Source: Hahella sp. (GTDB taxonomy: Bacteria; Pseudomonadota; Gammaproteobacteria; Pseudomonadales; Oleiphilaceae). From it: 64,000 nt of DNA. Within the stretch, counting starts at the first letter, position 1, and the number at the start of each line of letters is the position of its first letter. Position numbers and translations under genes: made by a program. The notes under the pieces are model-generated. The model ran no database searches. It saw nothing but the letters and a program-made list of their open reading frames with translations, and had not been told where the DNA came from. The DNA is taken from contig JANQMN010000124.1 of NCBI GenBank assembly GCA_028280065.1, forward strand, positions 56,707 to 120,706, written 5' to 3'. Shown piece by piece: positions 44,548-53,812 of the stretch.

Positions 44548-45342
44548 GTGTTCGAAGTCACCGATCAGCAAATCTGGGCCTGGTTGGGTAATCACCTGTT
44601 TCCCATGTTTCGGATTGCCAGTTTTATGATGATAGTACCGGTTCTCGGTACCCGGATCGTCCCTGCTCGAGTGCGTTTGATTTTGGCATTGTTGATGACG
44701 GTAGCCGTGGCGCCAACCTTACCGCAAGTGCCGCCGGTAGACCCCCTTAGCCTTGCCGCTGTGCGAATAATCATGCAGCAGGTATTCATCGGCCTGGCCA
44801 TGGGATTTAGCGTCATTCTGTTGTTTCAGCTATTCGTGGTAGCCGGTCAAATGTTTGCCATGCAGATGGGACTGGGGTTTGCGTCCATGGTGGACCCGGT
44901 CAACGGGGTTACCGTCACGGCGATGAGCCAAGTCTATCTGATCATGGTGACCTTGCTGTATTTGAGTATGAATGGTCATTTGGTGGTGTTCGAGGTCGTG
45001 ATAGAAAGTTTTCGTTTAATCCCGATAAGTAGTGGAGCCTTGGCGGATCTTTCCTGGTGGTATTTGGCCAGCAGGATTAGCTGGATGTTTGCTAGTGCAC
45101 TGACAGTTGCTTTGCCGATTATCACTGCACTACTAATCGTCAACATATCGTTTGGCGTAGCGACACGGGCGGCTCCGCAAATGAACATTTTTTCGCTGGG
45201 TTTTCCGATCACGGTAATCCTGGGTCTGGTCATTTATTGGTTGACGATCTCCGGCATGTTGCCACCTTTTACTAAGTTCAGCGAAGAGACTTTGAGCTTT
45301 ATGCGAACTATCCTCGTTGCGGAAAATGGAATTCCGCTGTAA
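44548..45342 (+). CDS. fliR: Flagellar export gate protein FliR
   Basis: This 264-residue membrane protein completes the FliPQR gate. It begins with GTG at 44548 (M-F-E-V-T-D-Q-Q-I-W-A-W). Six or more hydrophobic helices and the segments M-Q-M-G-L-G-F-A-S-M-V-D-P and P-Q-M-N-I-F-S-L-G-F-P match FliR. A weak ribosome site (TAGGA) precedes the GTG. It is 30 bases from flhB. Confidence 0.95.
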   Translation: MFEVTDQQIWAWLGNHLFPMFRIASFMMIVPVLGTRIVPARVRLILALLMTVAVAPTLPQVPPVDPLSLAAVRIIMQQVFIGLAMGFSVILLFQLFVVAGQMFAMQMGLGFASMVDPVNGVTVTAMSQVYLIMVTLLYLSMNGHLVVFEVVIESFRLIPISSGALADLSWWYLASRISWMFASALTVALPIITALLIVNISFGVATRAAPQMNIFSLGFPITVILGLVIYWLTISGMLPPFTKFSEETLSFMRTILVAENGIPL

Positions 45343-45372
45343 CCAGCCGAGAAAACTCAATGAGGCATAGCA

Positions 45373-46506
45373 ATGGCGGATGACAGTAGCCAGGAAAAAA
45401 CCGAGGAACCCACCGGGCGAAAACTGCAAAAAGCACGGGAAGAAGGCCAGGTTCCGCGTTCCAAGGAACTCAGCACATTCGTTGTGCTAATTGCTGGAGC
45501 GCTTGCTTTGCTGATTTTCGGCCAATATATCGGCAATGGTATGGGAACCCTGTTTGAGTATAGCTTTGAACTTAGCCGAGATGAGATTTTTGACGACCAG
45601 CAGCCGATTATTCATCTCGAAAATCTGGTCCGGGATGCTGCAATAACGCTCGCTCCTTTTATGGTGATCATGATTCTTGCCTCCTTTATCGGTCCCACTG
45701 GTTTGGGTGGTTTTAATTTTGCGACCAAAGCCTTGATACCTAAGCCGAACCGGCTCGATCCGGTTCAGGGAGTTAAGAAGCTGTTTTCTCTTAACTCGCT
45801 GGTGGAACTGGGGAAAGGCATTTTAAAAACCCTGGTTATCGGCGCTTGTGCGGTGCTGATTTTTTATATCGACATTCCGGAAATTCGCGCCCTCCGTGGT
45901 GAAGCCATTGAAGTTGCAGTTCCCCATGCCATTGTGACTATCGCCTGGAGTTTTTTTTGGCTTGCCTGTTCGCTGATTTTTATCGTTATAGTGGATGTGC
46001 CCTTTCAAATATTCAACCACAAGAAAGAGCTGCGCATGACCAAACAGGAGGTGAAGGACGAGTTCAAGGATATTGAAGGGAAACCGGAAGTTAAGCGGCG
46101 GATCCGTCAAGTACAGTTTGAAATGGCGCAAAAACGCATGATGGAAGCGGTACCGGAAGCGGATGTGGTGATTACCAACCCGACCCATTACTCCGTGGCG
46201 CTGAAATACGATGCCGAAAGTATGGGGGCTCCGCTGGTGATCGCCAAGGGCATTGATCACTTGGCGTTAAAGATTCGGGAAATCGCGAAAGCGCACAAAA
46301 TAGAAATCGTCGAAGCGCCACCATTGACCAGGGCGGTATACCATCACAGTGAAGTTGGACAAGAGATACCCTCTTCCCTCTATCTCGCTGTTGCCCAGGT
46401 ATTGGCTTATGTATTTCAGCTCAGGCGTTACCGTAGTGGCTACGGACAGAAGCCCGGCGAAATTCCTTCCTTCGAAATTCCGCCGAATATGCGCAGAGAC
46501 CAATAG
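45373..46506 (+). CDS. flhB: Flagellar export switch protein FlhB
   Basis: This 377-residue membrane protein switches export from hook to filament substrates. Four transmembrane helices span about 32-210. The cytoplasmic domain has the autocleavage motif N269-P-T-H, followed by Y-S-V-A-L-K-Y. The N-terminal D-S-S-Q-E-K-T-E-E-P-T is typical. It is the last flagellar gene here: flhA, flhF and fleN do not follow, and an ilvE gene on the opposite strand ends three bases downstream. Confidence 0.96.
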   Translation: MADDSSQEKTEEPTGRKLQKAREEGQVPRSKELSTFVVLIAGALALLIFGQYIGNGMGTLFEYSFELSRDEIFDDQQPIIHLENLVRDAAITLAPFMVIMILASFIGPTGLGGFNFATKALIPKPNRLDPVQGVKKLFSLNSLVELGKGILKTLVIGACAVLIFYIDIPEIRALRGEAIEVAVPHAIVTIAWSFFWLACSLIFIVIVDVPFQIFNHKKELRMTKQEVKDEFKDIEGKPEVKRRIRQVQFEMAQKRMMEAVPEADVVITNPTHYSVALKYDAESMGAPLVIAKGIDHLALKIREIAKAHKIEIVEAPPLTRAVYHHSEVGQEIPSSLYLAVAQVLAYVFQLRRYRSGYGQKPGEIPSFEIPPNMRRDQ

Positions 46507-46509
46507 CGG

Positions 46510-47436
46510 CTAATGGTTCACGGGTGTGAGCCAGTCCAGGTGAGACTCGTCTTTGCCCTTAACCAGATCAAAATACTTTTTCTGCAGTTTGGCGGTGATG
46601 GGGCCGCGTAGTCCGGAGCCGATCGGTCTGTCATCAAGCATGCGGATTGGCGTCACCTCCGCTGCCGTGCCGGTAAAAAACGCTTCATCGGCAATATACA
46701 CTTCATCGCGGGTGATCCGCTTTTCCACGATGTCATAGCCGAGTTCGTTGGCCAGATGGAAAATCGTGTTGCGGGTGATACCGTTCAAGCAGGATGTCAG
46801 CTCCGGAGTGTAGATAATGCCATCATGCACGACGAAGATATTTTCCCCGGAACCCTCGGCCACATAGCCTTCCGGATCAAGCAATAGGGCCTCGTCACAA
46901 CCGCAGGAAAGCGCTTCGTTCAGGGCTAGCATGGAGTTTATATAGTGGCCGTTTGCCTTGGCTCGGGTCATGGAAATATTGACATGATGGCGGGTGTAGG
47001 AACTGGTGCGGACTTTAATGCCTTTTTCCAACGCTTCGTCACCGAGATAAGCGCCCCATTCCCAGGCGGCGACGATGACATGCACACTAAGACCCGTGGC
47101 GCGCAGACCCATGCCTTCCGAACCGTAAAAAACCATCGGCCGCAGATAAGCGGAAGCCAGGTTGTTGTCTCGAACTGCCTGTAGCTGGGCTGAATTGATT
47201 TCCTCCATGCTGAATGGAATGGTCATATTCATGATTTTGGCGGAATCGAACAACCGGTCGGTATGTTCCCGCAAGCGGAAAATGGCTGTTCCCTGGTCTG
47301 TCAGGTATGCGCGCACACCTTCGAACACCCCCATGCCGTAGTGCAGGGTATGGGTCAAGACATGGACCTGTGCGTCCCGCCATGGAACCATTTCTCCATC
47401 AAACCAGATGAGGCCGTCGCGATCAGCCATAGACAT
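46510..47436 (-). CDS. ilvE: Branched-chain amino acid aminotransferase
   Basis: This 308-residue PLP enzyme transaminates leucine, isoleucine and valine. Class IV motifs are H-T-L-H-Y-G-M-G-V-F-E-G-V-R-A-Y near the N-terminus, R-A-K-A-N-G-H-Y-I-N-S with the cofactor lysine, and E-G-S-G-E-N-I-F-V-V. The frame opens at 47574, but ATG 47436 has TAGGAG seven bases upstream, begins M-S-M-A-D-R-D-G and gives the usual length; it also avoids overlap with glnE. It converges with flhB. Confidence 0.95.
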   Translation of the reverse strand: MSMADRDGLIWFDGEMVPWRDAQVHVLTHTLHYGMGVFEGVRAYLTDQGTAIFRLREHTDRLFDSAKIMNMTIPFSMEEINSAQLQAVRDNNLASAYLRPMVFYGSEGMGLRATGLSVHVIVAAWEWGAYLGDEALEKGIKVRTSSYTRHHVNISMTRAKANGHYINSMLALNEALSCGCDEALLLDPEGYVAEGSGENIFVVHDGIIYTPELTSCLNGITRNTIFHLANELGYDIVEKRITRDEVYIADEAFFTGTAAEVTPIRMLDDRPIGSGLRGPITAKLQKKYFDLVKGKDESHLDWLTPVNH

Positions 47437-47549
47437 AGTGGTAACTCCTACGGGTTTGCAACCCAAATCAATCAGTTGAGTAGATAATGTTGCCTGATTT
47501 TGCGTTCGGGTTTCAGTGCCATGCCGGAGATGTCTCGCCCGATGAAGCG

Positions 47550-50471
47550 CTATAACTGAAAAACCTTGTCCCAAATTGCGCTAACGGTTTTCCGGTCCTC
47601 CCGGAACTCCTCGATATCAACTTTCGGGCTTTGATTCTGCAAGGCCAACAGGTGCCCTTTGGAACGATAACGTCGATAGATGTCGCAAAGTGCATCGGTA
47701 TCGGCGTTTGCCATGAGTTGATTGGCGGCCAATGCTTCAAGGATCCGTATGTTGTCGCTCCAGCGCACTACCTCGGGATATTCCGGTGCCCAACACAAAG
47801 CGGCATATTGAACCATAAATTCAATGTCGACGATACCGCCGGGATCGTGCTTCAATTCAAAATGTGGATATTTTCCATCGGCGGTCATCTTGGTGCTCAT
47901 ATTGACCCGCATCTTTTCCCGCATCTTGAGGACATCTTCCCGAAGTTTCCGGATATCCCGGACCTGCGTAAGAACCTCCTGACGAATAGCCTCGAACTTC
48001 TCTCGAATCTGTGGCGTGCCACAGACGCAACGGGTCCTGACCAGCGCTTGATGCTCCCAAGTCCAGGCTTCTTCCAACTGATATTGGCGGAGAGCGTTCA
48101 TCGACGAGACCAATAGGCCCGAGTTGCCTGAGGGCCTGAGCCGCATATCCACCTCATATACGTCTCCTGACATGGTTTTAGTGGTTAGCAGGTGGATCAT
48201 GCGTTTTGCCAATCTGGTGAAAAAAGTTTGATTGTCTATACTCTTGTGGCCATTGGTTTCCCCTGAAGCCGGGCAGTCGTGGATGAATACGATATCCAAA
48301 TCCGAGCCGTAGCTCAGTTCAATCCCTCCGAGTTTGCCATAGCCGACGATGCCGAAATCCTTGTTGCAAGGCGAACCATCGTCCTTGACCGGTAATCCGT
48401 ATTTAGTAGTCATGGCAGTCCAGGCTTCTTCGAATACCTGGTGAAGTATTGTTTCCGCGATAAAGGTGAGGTAGTCGCTGACTTTCATCAGCGGTAGGGT
48501 TTCCCTTAGTTCAGAAGCTGCAACGCGAAGTACATGGGCCTTTTTGAAGTAGCGTAGCGCTTCCATTTGCTCTTCCTGATCGTCTTCGGGAATACGTAAC
48601 ATTTGCAGCCGCAGTTCGTCCCGGAGAGTATCCGTATCCGGCGGTGAATAGAGACTTTCGGAATGCAATAGTTCGTCCAGTAGCAGCGGCATGCGAATAA
48701 TTTGCTCCGCAATCCAGGTGCTGGCATTGAACAGCCGAATGAGTTCCTTGAGCGCTTGCTGATTTTCCATTAGCAAAGCAAGATAGGCGCTGCGTCTCGC
48801 CACGGCATCCACAAAGTCGAGTAGTCTGCCGAATGCCCGGTTATCCCCCTGCTGTTCGGCAAACTGTTGCAACAGCAATGGCATGAACTGGTCCACACGC
48901 TCCCGTCCTTGGGTCTGCAACTGGGCGATGCGGGAACTGGTGCGCAGTTCGGCCAGCTGGTCCAACAGTCGGTTCAGCACCTCGTTGTCCGGGTCGGGAA
49001 ACAGTTTTCTAATCTGTTCCGCAGTTGCCCGGCCGAACCAAACTTGCCGCCAAAGGGGTTCGGTTTGACGGTCGGCATTGGCTGCGGCCGGTTCTTCGAT
49101 AAGATTGGCGAAATGCTTTGCTACTATACTCCGATGTTGCTTCAGTGTGTGTTCGGCGGACTTCCAATCAGCAAAACCTAAACTGAATGCAATCCGTTCC
49201 CGATCCTGAACCCTGTCGGGAATCAGTTGGGTTTGTTTGTCTTGTATACCTTGGATGGCGTGTTCCAGATTACGTAGGAAGATATAGGCTTCGCGCAATT
49301 CCGACACCGCTGCCGCCGGCAGCAATTGTTCTTCAGCCAATACCTGGAGTATCTTCAACAGGGATCGTTGCCGTAACGCCTTCACGCGACCGCCGCGAAT
49401 GAGCTGAAACACCTGGGCGATAAACTCAATTTCCCGAATTCCTCCGTCGCCGATTTTAATGTTGTTGGCCATTCCCCGGCGTCGCACATCTTTGGCGATC
49501 ATGTCTTTCATTATCCGCAGAGATTGAATCGCGCCGAAATCGATATAACGGCGATATACAAAGGGTTTCAGCATGTCCAAAAGCCGCCTGCCTGCTTCCA
49601 GATCGCCGGCCACCGGAGCGGCTTTGATCATGGCGTAGCGCTCCCACTCCCGTCCCTGATCCGAGTAATAACCTTCCATCGCGCTAAAACTCAGCGCCAG
49701 TGCGCCACTTTGTCCGTAGGGCCGCAACCGCATATCTACGCGAAACACAAAGCCGTCCGCCGTTACCGTGTCCAGGGTTTGTATGAGTTGTTGGCCGAGA
49801 CGGATAAAATACGCCTGATTGTCCAGCGAACGTTGCCCTCCCTCGGTTTCGCCGGTCTTTGAGAAGCTGAACATCAAGTCGATGTCCGATGATACGTTGA
49901 GTTCTTCGGCACCCAACTTGCCCATACCCAATACAACCATTTTGATACGATTACCGGACTTGTCTTTGGGAATGCCAAATCGTTTACTCAGATCCGCATC
50001 ATGCCAGTTCAGCGCTGCATCAAGACAGGTCTGCGCCAGCCAGGTGACTTCACCGGCGGTGACTTCAAACTGTTCGTGCAGCACCAGATCCCGATAATAG
50101 ATGGCGAACATCTGTTCCCTGCGGAATTCACGAAGCTGTTTCTTCAGGGAATCGGCGTCGCTGACATTACCTAAACGAATGTTCAACCGGGCTTCCAGTT
50201 CCGCTTTTGTGATTCGGCCAATGTTATTGAAACGCTCTGTATTGAGCCACTGAACCACCTTATCTGAATGTTTGAATATGACTTCCGACAAGAAGTCGCT
50301 TACGGCAAAACAGCGACTAATGGCCTTGGCATGGGGTAATAGCGGAAGTGCGTTTATCCCTTGGATTGAAGAAAGCCTAGCGGCATGGGTCCTTGAAAGT
50401 GAGCGAAGCGCCGTTGGAAGTTCCTCAATAGCCTGTTCAAGTGCCGTTTGGAGTTGTTCGGATTCATTCAA
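47550..50471 (-). CDS. glnE: Glutamine synthetase adenylyltransferase/adenylyl-removing enzyme GlnE
   Basis: This 973-residue bifunctional enzyme adds AMP to, and removes it from, glutamine synthetase according to PII and glutamine status. Two nucleotidyltransferase domains are visible. The N-terminal one has G-M-G-K-L-G-A-E-E-L-N-V-S-S-D-I-D-L (removase) and the C-terminal one G-Y-G-K-L-G-G-I-E-L-S-Y-G-S-D-L-D-I (transferase). Helical linkers and GlnD_UR_UTase-like segments follow each. Length is slightly above the E. coli protein (946). ilvE lies downstream on the same strand. Confidence 0.96.
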   Translation of the reverse strand: MNESEQLQTALEQAIEELPTALRSLSRTHAARLSSIQGINALPLLPHAKAISRCFAVSDFLSEVIFKHSDKVVQWLNTERFNNIGRITKAELEARLNIRLGNVSDADSLKKQLREFRREQMFAIYYRDLVLHEQFEVTAGEVTWLAQTCLDAALNWHDADLSKRFGIPKDKSGNRIKMVVLGMGKLGAEELNVSSDIDLMFSFSKTGETEGGQRSLDNQAYFIRLGQQLIQTLDTVTADGFVFRVDMRLRPYGQSGALALSFSAMEGYYSDQGREWERYAMIKAAPVAGDLEAGRRLLDMLKPFVYRRYIDFGAIQSLRIMKDMIAKDVRRRGMANNIKIGDGGIREIEFIAQVFQLIRGGRVKALRQRSLLKILQVLAEEQLLPAAAVSELREAYIFLRNLEHAIQGIQDKQTQLIPDRVQDRERIAFSLGFADWKSAEHTLKQHRSIVAKHFANLIEEPAAANADRQTEPLWRQVWFGRATAEQIRKLFPDPDNEVLNRLLDQLAELRTSSRIAQLQTQGRERVDQFMPLLLQQFAEQQGDNRAFGRLLDFVDAVARRSAYLALLMENQQALKELIRLFNASTWIAEQIIRMPLLLDELLHSESLYSPPDTDTLRDELRLQMLRIPEDDQEEQMEALRYFKKAHVLRVAASELRETLPLMKVSDYLTFIAETILHQVFEEAWTAMTTKYGLPVKDDGSPCNKDFGIVGYGKLGGIELSYGSDLDIVFIHDCPASGETNGHKSIDNQTFFTRLAKRMIHLLTTKTMSGDVYEVDMRLRPSGNSGLLVSSMNALRQYQLEEAWTWEHQALVRTRCVCGTPQIREKFEAIRQEVLTQVRDIRKLREDVLKMREKMRVNMSTKMTADGKYPHFELKHDPGGIVDIEFMVQYAALCWAPEYPEVVRWSDNIRILEALAANQLMANADTDALCDIYRRYRSKGHLLALQNQSPKVDIEEFREDRKTVSAIWDKVFQL

Positions 50472-50593
50472 GGTAAATTACCCCAAAAACTGATTCTAAT
50501 GATTTGTTATTTTCAATGGCGCGGTTGCCGATTGTGATCCCGTTTAAGTAATAAACTCTAAGCCGGGTTCTTACGCGGTTTCAACTGTCGGAC

Positions 50594-51835
50594 TTAAGTT
50601 TTTTCTTCTATAGAACCGAGTAGGAAACAATTGACCAGAATAAAATACCCGGCCCCCAGATGGCTGCTAAAAAAGGTTTCGGTCAGCGAGAAGCCGCCAT
50701 ACATGATCAGCATGATGATGCCCGCCTGCGCAACTCTTCGCCTATCCGCATTGTCTGACCCAAGATGCGGAGTGTATTGACGCCCAAGCCAGACCATGAG
50801 TGCCAGCAGAATCGTCAACCCGAGAATGCCGTTTGTAGCCAGTTGGCCAAGGTATTCATTGTGGGCGTTGTTGTAGGTGGCCGCTAGTTCGTGAATCAAC
50901 CCTTGGTCTTTTTCCTCAAGCATCCAGGCTTGAAATCCGTCAGAACCGACCCCGACGACGGGTCTGTCCAGCCAGGCTCTAACCGCTGACTGCCAGATTT
51001 CCAGGCGAATTCCGGCGCTTTCCCGTTTTGCCAGTTCATCGCCGGCAAAATAGGCGAAGACAACGTCAACTCCCTTGGTCATCCGCTCTTTCATGACGAC
51101 ATCCGGCTGGAGGAACAGTGCTGAGAGAGCCAGGATCATGAAGCCGACTGAGATAGTCATCCGCCTGACGCTGATTTCTGTGCGCAGGAATAGCAGCATT
51201 ACCGGAAATGCCACCAAAAAGGACAACAAACCAATGCGTGCTCCTGCGACACTGCAAATGAAAATACCTGCCGATAAGGCACCGGCTGCGACAACCATTC
51301 CCAGCCGCGAGGTCTTATCCTGCAACAGAAAAACCAGCATTCCTGTGAGTATCGAAAGGTTTCCGAACTTGTTAATCTGGCCATGGAAACTGAGATCGCG
51401 GTCGTTATGGCTGATGAAGTCATAGCAAGCTATGCAAAACGCAAAGCCTAATGCTGTCAGCAAAATCTGTTTAATTTTCAGCACATTTGTCCTGGCAAGT
51501 TGAATCAAGAGTACAAAGGGGATAATCAGCAGATACTTCGCAGCCGGTTCAAGTCGAGAAAACGACTGGCTTAAGGGAGATAGCAATTCGGAAACCAGTG
51601 CGGTCAGCGCAAAAAGTAAGCCTAGAAGCGCAAATGTGCGGAGATTTCCAGGGATCGGCTTCCTGTCTCTGCACAGCAACAGGCAGTAGCCGAACACGGA
51701 GAGGTGAAGCAGGTCTTTCGCCAAATGCTTTTCAAACAGCAATGAGACGACACACAGAATCAGCCAGGATGAGGCGGCAAGCCGCCATATTTCCGGGCTA
51801 AGGCTCCTACCCGTGGCGAGGTTCGATTCTGACAT
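50594..51835 (-). CDS. O-antigen ligase/polymerase-like membrane protein
   Basis: This 413-residue inner-membrane protein has about ten to twelve hydrophobic helices and a large periplasmic loop. The loop contains G-V-G-S-D-G-F and, after it, Y-N-N-A-H-N-E-Y-L-G-Q-L-A-T-N-G-I-L-G, the Wzy_C/O-antigen ligase signature with its conserved histidine. It may attach O-antigen to lipid A-core or polymerise a surface glycan. It stands at the head of a run of glycosyltransferase genes on the same strand. Ligase and polymerase cannot be separated by sequence alone. Confidence 0.85.
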   Translation of the reverse strand: MSESNLATGRSLSPEIWRLAASSWLILCVVSLLFEKHLAKDLLHLSVFGYCLLLCRDRKPIPGNLRTFALLGLLFALTALVSELLSPLSQSFSRLEPAAKYLLIIPFVLLIQLARTNVLKIKQILLTALGFAFCIACYDFISHNDRDLSFHGQINKFGNLSILTGMLVFLLQDKTSRLGMVVAAGALSAGIFICSVAGARIGLLSFLVAFPVMLLFLRTEISVRRMTISVGFMILALSALFLQPDVVMKERMTKGVDVVFAYFAGDELAKRESAGIRLEIWQSAVRAWLDRPVVGVGSDGFQAWMLEEKDQGLIHELAATYNNAHNEYLGQLATNGILGLTILLALMVWLGRQYTPHLGSDNADRRRVAQAGIIMLIMYGGFSLTETFFSSHLGAGYFILVNCFLLGSIEEKT

Positions 51836-51918
51836 TGAGAATAGACAAATGCATTATGAAATTAGTGTGGTTGATGGCCAGTCATATGACTCGACAAAAA
51901 TTCGCGGCGTAAACCGCC

Positions 51919-52830
51919 TTAGCATAGCAGGGTGTTTTTGGGCCGTCTGTCTTCAACAATCAAACCATACTTTTTTAGGGTGCTAACGTCATCGTTCTGG
52001 ATAATGAAAGAGTTGTATTCCTCCTTTAATTTGCCTTCTTCCAGAAGCCTGACCCAGCGTCGTTTATGATTTCCAACCTTTATGCCGGGAAGACCGAGTA
52101 ATTTTTGATCCTGTTTTACTCTGCCTTCGAACTGTTGCCAAGACCGGATGGGGTAGTGATAAACCATAATGCCGGGTTCATGCCTTTTGGTTAAGAATTT
52201 ACCTATATGCTTTGCACGATGGTTTCCGCCGCTGATCTTGACGAAGCCATTGACATTGACAATGACCTTGCCGGGTGTTTCGTTGAACAGAATTGAAACG
52301 TCCCGGTTATGGATGCGGTCTTCAATCGGGTAGTTGATGGGGTGTTGAATACGATAGGTGGCGTCGGTAAAAAGGTAGTCGGAACTCAGGCTTTCCGGCA
52401 ACAAGACCATGTTCTTTTTCGTTACCGATACTACTGAATCCCGGTGGCTCAGAAACTCCTTGAGATGACGCCCGTCCTCCAAGGGTATCCAAAATTCATC
52501 GGCATCGTTGCTGATGACCCAATCGGCATTCATCTTCTCGCGTGCGTAAATGGCGAGTTCTTTCATCCATTTGGCCTGTCGATAGGTCTGACTGGGTTGG
52601 TCAATGATGTGTAACTCATATTCTTTAGCCAGTTCCGCAAGCTTTTCTCGGGTCCCGTCAGTAGAACCATTGTCCATTACTGCAAAGGCATCGACGCCAA
52701 GGCGCGCATGCGTGCGGATGTTCGCTTCAATAATATCCAACTCATTGCGGCATAATATGGTCATTATCAAGCGATCATCCTTTGTTTTTTTCTTCCAGAG
52801 GCGGAAGAAAAACTTCAACCAGTGCAACAT
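51919..52830 (-). CDS. Family 2-type glycosyltransferase
   Basis: This 303-residue glycosyltransferase of the GT2/DUF4422-GT92-like type has L-C-R-N-E-L-D-I-I near the N-terminus, D-N-G-S-T-D-G-T for nucleotide-sugar binding and S-N-D-A-D-E-F-W as the metal-binding DxD. H-Y-P-I-R-S near the C-terminus is common in this subgroup. The frame opens at 52875, but Met16 (52830) has GGAG upstream and removes overlap with the next gene's end. An amphipathic N-terminal helix (L-K-F-F-F-R-L-W) may touch the membrane. Donor and acceptor sugars are unknown. Confidence 0.85.
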   Translation of the reverse strand: MLHWLKFFFRLWKKKTKDDRLIMTILCRNELDIIEANIRTHARLGVDAFAVMDNGSTDGTREKLAELAKEYELHIIDQPSQTYRQAKWMKELAIYAREKMNADWVISNDADEFWIPLEDGRHLKEFLSHRDSVVSVTKKNMVLLPESLSSDYLFTDATYRIQHPINYPIEDRIHNRDVSILFNETPGKVIVNVNGFVKISGGNHRAKHIGKFLTKRHEPGIMVYHYPIRSWQQFEGRVKQDQKLLGLPGIKVGNHKRRWVRLLEEGKLKEEYNSFIIQNDDVSTLKKYGLIVEDRRPKNTLLC

Positions 52831-52849
52831 TAATTTCTCCGGGTTGCTT

Positions 52850-53812
52850 TTAGTGTTTACGGCCGCTAAAGCCAAATTGCCGGCGGACTCTTTGAGGCCA
52901 GACAGTCGTTATATAAATAATCAGCGCATTAAGGAAATCGCCTTGCCAATAAAGTTTCTGTCTTAGATTAAAGTTATCGACACCTCTGTGAATGTTCGAT
53001 TTCCAGTCGTTCCGCAACCAGCGGTTAAAATACTTCTTCAGTAGTTGGCGTTCCCGAAGGCTAAGTCCTGTCGACAACTCTTTTAAGTGTTGTGAGTTCA
53101 TTAAAAAACCGTTTGATGGTGCCGATTTGGTGACCATATTGGCAGCATCCGTGAAGTACCTGGCGCCTATTTGTCCGCTCCAAATCAAACTTTTGTGCAG
53201 GCACATTAGCTTTAGCCATGCAAAGAGATCGCCGCCGCGCTTCACTTCCGGGTGCGTGATGAAGAGCTCCTTCAATACGGGGGAGTCGCGTCTCACACAG
53301 GCGACGCTCGTATGAATAGGGCGTTTGCCATGTAACCCCTGTCGCAGATAGCGTTCCAACGAGACTTCGTGAGGCCCCAGTTGATTAAAATTTCTATAGT
53401 ATTTATCTGCGGTAGCTTTTGTTGCCCCGGTGTTTTGCCAACCTGAACCGATCACCCAGGCTAACGGATGCCGGTTGGCAAGATCATGGACAACGGCCAG
53501 ATGTTCGGCGGTCCATTCGTCATCTGCATCCAGAAACGCGATCCATTCGCCCCGGGCTTTTTCAATGCCCAGGTTTCTTGCGGCATAACCACCCGGTCCC
53601 GGTTGATCCCGATGGAATATACGCACCTTTTCTCCCCGATACCGGTTAACCGCTTGATTGCTGTTATCCGTGGAGGGATCACACACCATCACAATCTCAT
53701 AATCCTGAAAGGTTTGGGCAATCACCGATTCCAGGCAGCGTGCAATATGCTCTTCTTTGTTGTAGACAGGAATGACGACCGTAAAAAATGGCCGCTTCTC
53801 GGATTGGCTCAT
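52850..53812 (-). CDS. Family 2 glycosyltransferase
   Basis: This 320-residue GT-A glycosyltransferase starts F-F-T-V-V-I-P-V-Y-N-K-E-E-H-I, the family 2 donor-binding strand, followed by A-R-N-L-G-I-E-K-A-R-G-E-W-I-A-F-L-D-A-D-D-E-W, where D-A-D-D is the metal-binding motif. There is no membrane helix. The last four bases of the upstream polysialyltransferase-like gene overlap its start, so the genes form an operon for surface polysaccharide or core oligosaccharide. The sugar is unknown. Confidence 0.88.
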   Translation of the reverse strand: MSQSEKRPFFTVVIPVYNKEEHIARCLESVIAQTFQDYEIVMVCDPSTDNSNQAVNRYRGEKVRIFHRDQPGPGGYAARNLGIEKARGEWIAFLDADDEWTAEHLAVVHDLANRHPLAWVIGSGWQNTGATKATADKYYRNFNQLGPHEVSLERYLRQGLHGKRPIHTSVACVRRDSPVLKELFITHPEVKRGGDLFAWLKLMCLHKSLIWSGQIGARYFTDAANMVTKSAPSNGFLMNSQHLKELSTGLSLRERQLLKKYFNRWLRNDWKSNIHRGVDNFNLRQKLYWQGDFLNALIIYITTVWPQRVRRQFGFSGRKH